In this document: positions 12,487-14,341 of the stretch, piece after piece
Numbering within the stretch: position 1 is the first letter of the stretch
Layout of the letters: every line of letters starts with the position of its first letter
DNA from: JBMNNS01 sp050942625
Lineage (GTDB): Bacteria > Bacillota > Dethiobacteria > DTU022 > UBA8154
Direction: 5' to 3'
Assembly (NCBI GenBank): GCA_050942625.1
Contig: JBMNNS010000040.1
Span: 1 to 14,341, forward strand
Length of the DNA stretch: 14,341 nt
Translations under genes and position numbers: made by a program
The notes under the pieces: generated by a model
What the model saw: only the letters and a program-made list of their open reading frames with translations
Databases searched by the model: none
Told to the model about the DNA's origin: nothing

Positions 12487-13600
12487 TAAGGGAAAAAGGG
12501 CTGTTATTCTAGGAGAACTTTCCGGCTCGATTGGCGATCTGGGTACCTTTCTGCCCTATATTCTTGGGGCTATTTCCATAGCTGGTTTTAACCCGGCGAG
12601 CATTTTTTCCGGCTTTGGCCTTTTTTATATTTTTTGTGGCTGGTTTTATCAGATTCCAATGGCGGTACAACCCATGAAAGCAGCCTCAGCCGCGGTACTG
12701 CTTCACCATCTCACACCAGGGGAAGTGGCGGCGGCAGGTTTGATCACTGGTGTGGTACTGTTGCTGCTGGGCCTGACCGGGTTGATTGATTTTATTGGCC
12801 GGATTACTCCGCCGGCTGTAATCAGCGGCATCCAAGTGGGACTGGGGATCTCCCTGGCTGTTCTTGGCGTAAAACTAATTATTACTGAACCGCTCATCGG
12901 CTGGCCAATATTGGTGTTGATGCTTCCTTTTCTTAAGAGTAAACGTTTTCCGGCGGCAATTGTGGCTGTGCTAGTGGGGGTAGTCCTGGGTTTTCTTTTG
13001 CATCCCGGGCAATCTTTGCCGGTAATTTCCTTAGGAATTCATCTACCTGAAATAAGCCTGCCGGCTGCTACTAACTTCAAAAGAGGGTTTTTCTTGGCTG
13101 CCTTACCACAGCTACCCTTGACGCTGGCCAATGCCGTGCTGGTAACTACAGCCCTCTCCCGGGAACTTTTTTGCACCCGCGCAGCTAAGGTAAGTAATCG
13201 GAACCTTTGTCTGACCATGGGAGCAGCCAATTTACTTTCTGCTCCTTTAGGGGGATATATGATGTGTCATGGTGGAGGAGGGGTGGCCGCCCATTACAGC
13301 TTTGGTGGAAGAACAAAATATACCTCCTATATTATCGGAGGGGCATTGCTGACAATCGGACTATTTCTTGGAAGTGAAGGAGCTAAAATTTTTGCCCTTA
13401 TCCCAGAAGCCGCCCTCGGCTGCCTTCTTTTTTATAGTGGGGTTGACCTGGCTTCTGCAGCCAAGCATACCGAAGTAAAACAAGAATTTTATGTTATTCT
13501 GGCTGTAGCTGTTTTTTCCCTGGCTATAAACCCCGCTGTGGCTTTCATCGCCGGTTTCATATTAGCCAGGGGTATAGAAAAAACATGGATCCAAATCTAA
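12482..13600 (+). CDS. MOT1-family molybdate transporter
   Basis: This is an integral membrane permease of the MOT1/SulP-related family (MFS_MOT1), 372 residues with about ten hydrophobic helices. It is expected to import molybdate (family knowledge), possibly tungstate. The two MOT1 hallmarks are present: GELSGSIGDLGTFLP (11-25), with QIPMAVQPMKA (57-67) after it, and the repeat-symmetric LPQLPLTLANAVLVTTAL (208-225) with MCHGGGGVAAHYSFGGRT (261-278). There is no STAS domain, unlike many SulP sulfate transporters. The start is TTG at 12482, with AGAGGTGG 7 nt upstream, overlapping the stop of a short leader ORF. A terminator follows at 13673. It is transcribed away from the SsuABC-like/FmdE operon. 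A sulfate role is the main alternative, but the motif pair favours molybdate. Confidence 0.88.
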   Translation: MNKGKRAVILGELSGSIGDLGTFLPYILGAISIAGFNPASIFSGFGLFYIFCGWFYQIPMAVQPMKAASAAVLLHHLTPGEVAAAGLITGVVLLLLGLTGLIDFIGRITPPAVISGIQVGLGISLAVLGVKLIITEPLIGWPILVLMLPFLKSKRFPAAIVAVLVGVVLGFLLHPGQSLPVISLGIHLPEISLPAATNFKRGFFLAALPQLPLTLANAVLVTTALSRELFCTRAAKVSNRNLCLTMGAANLLSAPLGGYMMCHGGGGVAAHYSFGGRTKYTSYIIGGALLTIGLFLGSEGAKIFALIPEAALGCLLFYSGVDLASAAKHTEVKQEFYVILAVAVFSLAINPAVAFIAGFILARGIEKTWIQI

Positions 13601-13672
13601 CTTCCTTTTAACTTAATTATCTTAAAATAAATTCTTCATGTTTTGCTACCGGGACTCAAGGCGATCCATCAA

Positions 13673-13712
13673 GAGCCGATAATTTTTCACCAGATTATTC
13701 GCTCTTTTTTTT
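13673..13712 (+). terminator. Rho-independent terminator after the MOT1 gene
   Basis: GAGC/GCTC, then a mismatch and GATAAT/ATTATT pairing with a 10-nt loop (13673-13704), is followed by eight T (13705-13712). It is placed about 70 nt after the transporter stop codon. Confidence 0.75.
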
Positions 13713-13889
13713 CATCTATAAACAAATTAGCAACATTTCCCGGGAAATATTCGTTTTTTTGAAAGTTTGCACAGTGAGGAGTTCGCCCTTTTGTAATGAT
13801 ATTCTCTTCTATGTTTAAAATGGTATAATTAATAATGGAGGAACAAATTTGCAACAGACGTCAAGAACTACCGGGGGGAGAAAAAACTA
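13713..13889 (+). promoter_or_regulatory. Promoter and leader of endonuclease III gene
   Basis: An extended -10 box, TGGTATAAT (13821-13829), without a good -35, would start transcription near 13836. A TTG at 13849 with GGAGG upstream opens a 13-codon frame (MQQTSRTTGGRKN). Its stop TAG (13888-13890) shares one base with the GTG start of nth, so it may couple translation. Nothing else was recognised here. Confidence 0.5.
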
Positions 13890-14341
13890 GTGCCGGTAAA
13901 AAGATGCAATAAGTTAAAAAATAAAAAACAGCCTTCCAATATCAAAAAAATCCTGCAAATACTTAAGCAGGAATATCCGCTGGCGGCTTCAGCCTTACAT
14001 TACAGCACCCCTTTCGAACTGCTTTTGGCAGTAATACTTTCTGCCCAGACCACAGATAAGCAGGTCAACACAATTACAAAAGAGCTTTTTCCAAAGATAA
14101 AAGGACCCTGTGATATCTTAAAAATGGGGGTTAATTCTTTGGAAGAATACATAAAAGGTTGTGGGCTATATCGCCGGAAAAGTCAACACATTATGGAAAT
14201 GTCACGCTTGTTGTGTGAAAAACATGGAGGTAAGGTTCCCCAGACCCGGGAAGGACTAATGACCCTTCCAGGGGTGGGGCGCAAAACAGCAAATGTAGTC
14301 CTCAGTGTGGCATTTGATATTCCCGCTTTTGCCGTAGATAC
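13890..14341 (+). CDS. nth: Endonuclease III (3' end outside window)
   Basis: This is a DNA base-excision-repair glycosylase/AP lyase acting on oxidised pyrimidines. The first 150 residues are visible. The start is GTG at 13890, with GGGGGGAG 9 nt upstream; upstream in-frame codons run to a stop at 13833 without another start. Motifs are FELLLAVILSAQTTDKQVN (the conserved LLSAQ.TD region), CGLYRRKSQHI, and the helix-hairpin-helix LPGVGRKTANVVLS containing the catalytic Lys. The last codons, FAVDT, carry the catalytic Asp. The C-terminal 4Fe-4S cluster cysteines lie beyond the edge. A slightly long basic N-terminus (VPVKRCNKLKNKKQ) precedes the domain. It is not functionally linked to the transport genes. 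Confidence 0.95.
   Translation, partial: MPVKRCNKLKNKKQPSNIKKILQILKQEYPLAASALHYSTPFELLLAVILSAQTTDKQVNTITKELFPKIKGPCDILKMGVNSLEEYIKGCGLYRRKSQHIMEMSRLLCEKHGGKVPQTREGLMTLPGVGRKTANVVLSVAFDIPAFAVD

Noticed and set aside
1..14341. CRISPR arrays, tRNA or rRNA genes, integrase or phage genes
   Set aside because: No regularly spaced repeats, tRNA cloverleaf or CCA-end patterns, rRNA core sequences or recombinase motifs were seen on either strand.

Overview
The window reads as chromosomal DNA of a Gram-positive anaerobe, most likely a Clostridia-class Firmicute (Peptococcaceae, Desulfotomaculum or Moorella type). The reasons are strong GGAGG-type Shine-Dalgarno sites, several TTG/GTG starts, lipoprotein-type solute-binding proteins, near-consensus sigma-A promoters, moderate GC and an FmdE-family protein. 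The taxonomic placement is inference; no rRNA or other marker gene is present.

Layout. 1-1579 (minus): a lipoprotein with a sulfite-oxidase/molybdopterin-domain-like C-terminal part, followed by a FecCD/BtuC-type ABC permease that runs off the left edge. 1864-3550 (minus): metY (O-acetylhomoserine sulfhydrylase), followed by a small DUF1801-like gene that looks frameshifted. 3551-4059: intergenic DNA with a REP/MITE-like repeat. 4060-7926 (minus): a four-gene operon of SAM methyltransferase, FepB/TroA-type binding lipoprotein, FecCD permease and FecE-type ATPase. It is preceded at 8051-8131 by what I read as a molybdenum/tungsten-cofactor (Moco/Tuco) riboswitch with an overlapping terminator hairpin. 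8191-8378: a second copy of the repeat. 8379-11641 (minus): a second ABC system of SsuB/TauB-type ATPase, NMT1-like binding lipoprotein and SsuC/TauC-type permease, ending in an FmdE-family protein with a zinc ribbon. 11642-12372: a promoter-rich control region with an apparent short transcript of about 330 nt. 12373-13600 (plus): a 37-codon leader ORF overlapping a MOT1-family molybdate transporter. 13890-end (plus): the 5' part of endonuclease III (nth).

How the genes fit together. Four independent elements point to molybdenum or tungsten: the riboswitch motif, the MOT1 permease, the FmdE protein and the molybdopterin-domain-like lipoprotein. FecCD-type importers are usually labelled iron/siderophore/B12, but this class also includes the molybdate/tungstate importer MolBCA of Haemophilus. 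I therefore infer that the two FecCD systems, and perhaps the SsuABC-like system, handle Mo or W species (oxyanion or a chelate) and that the window is a Mo/W acquisition island. metY and nth appear to be unrelated neighbours. The most interesting points are the cofactor-riboswitch control of a methyltransferase-containing importer operon, and a molybdopterin-fold lipoprotein in the place where a substrate-binding protein would be expected.
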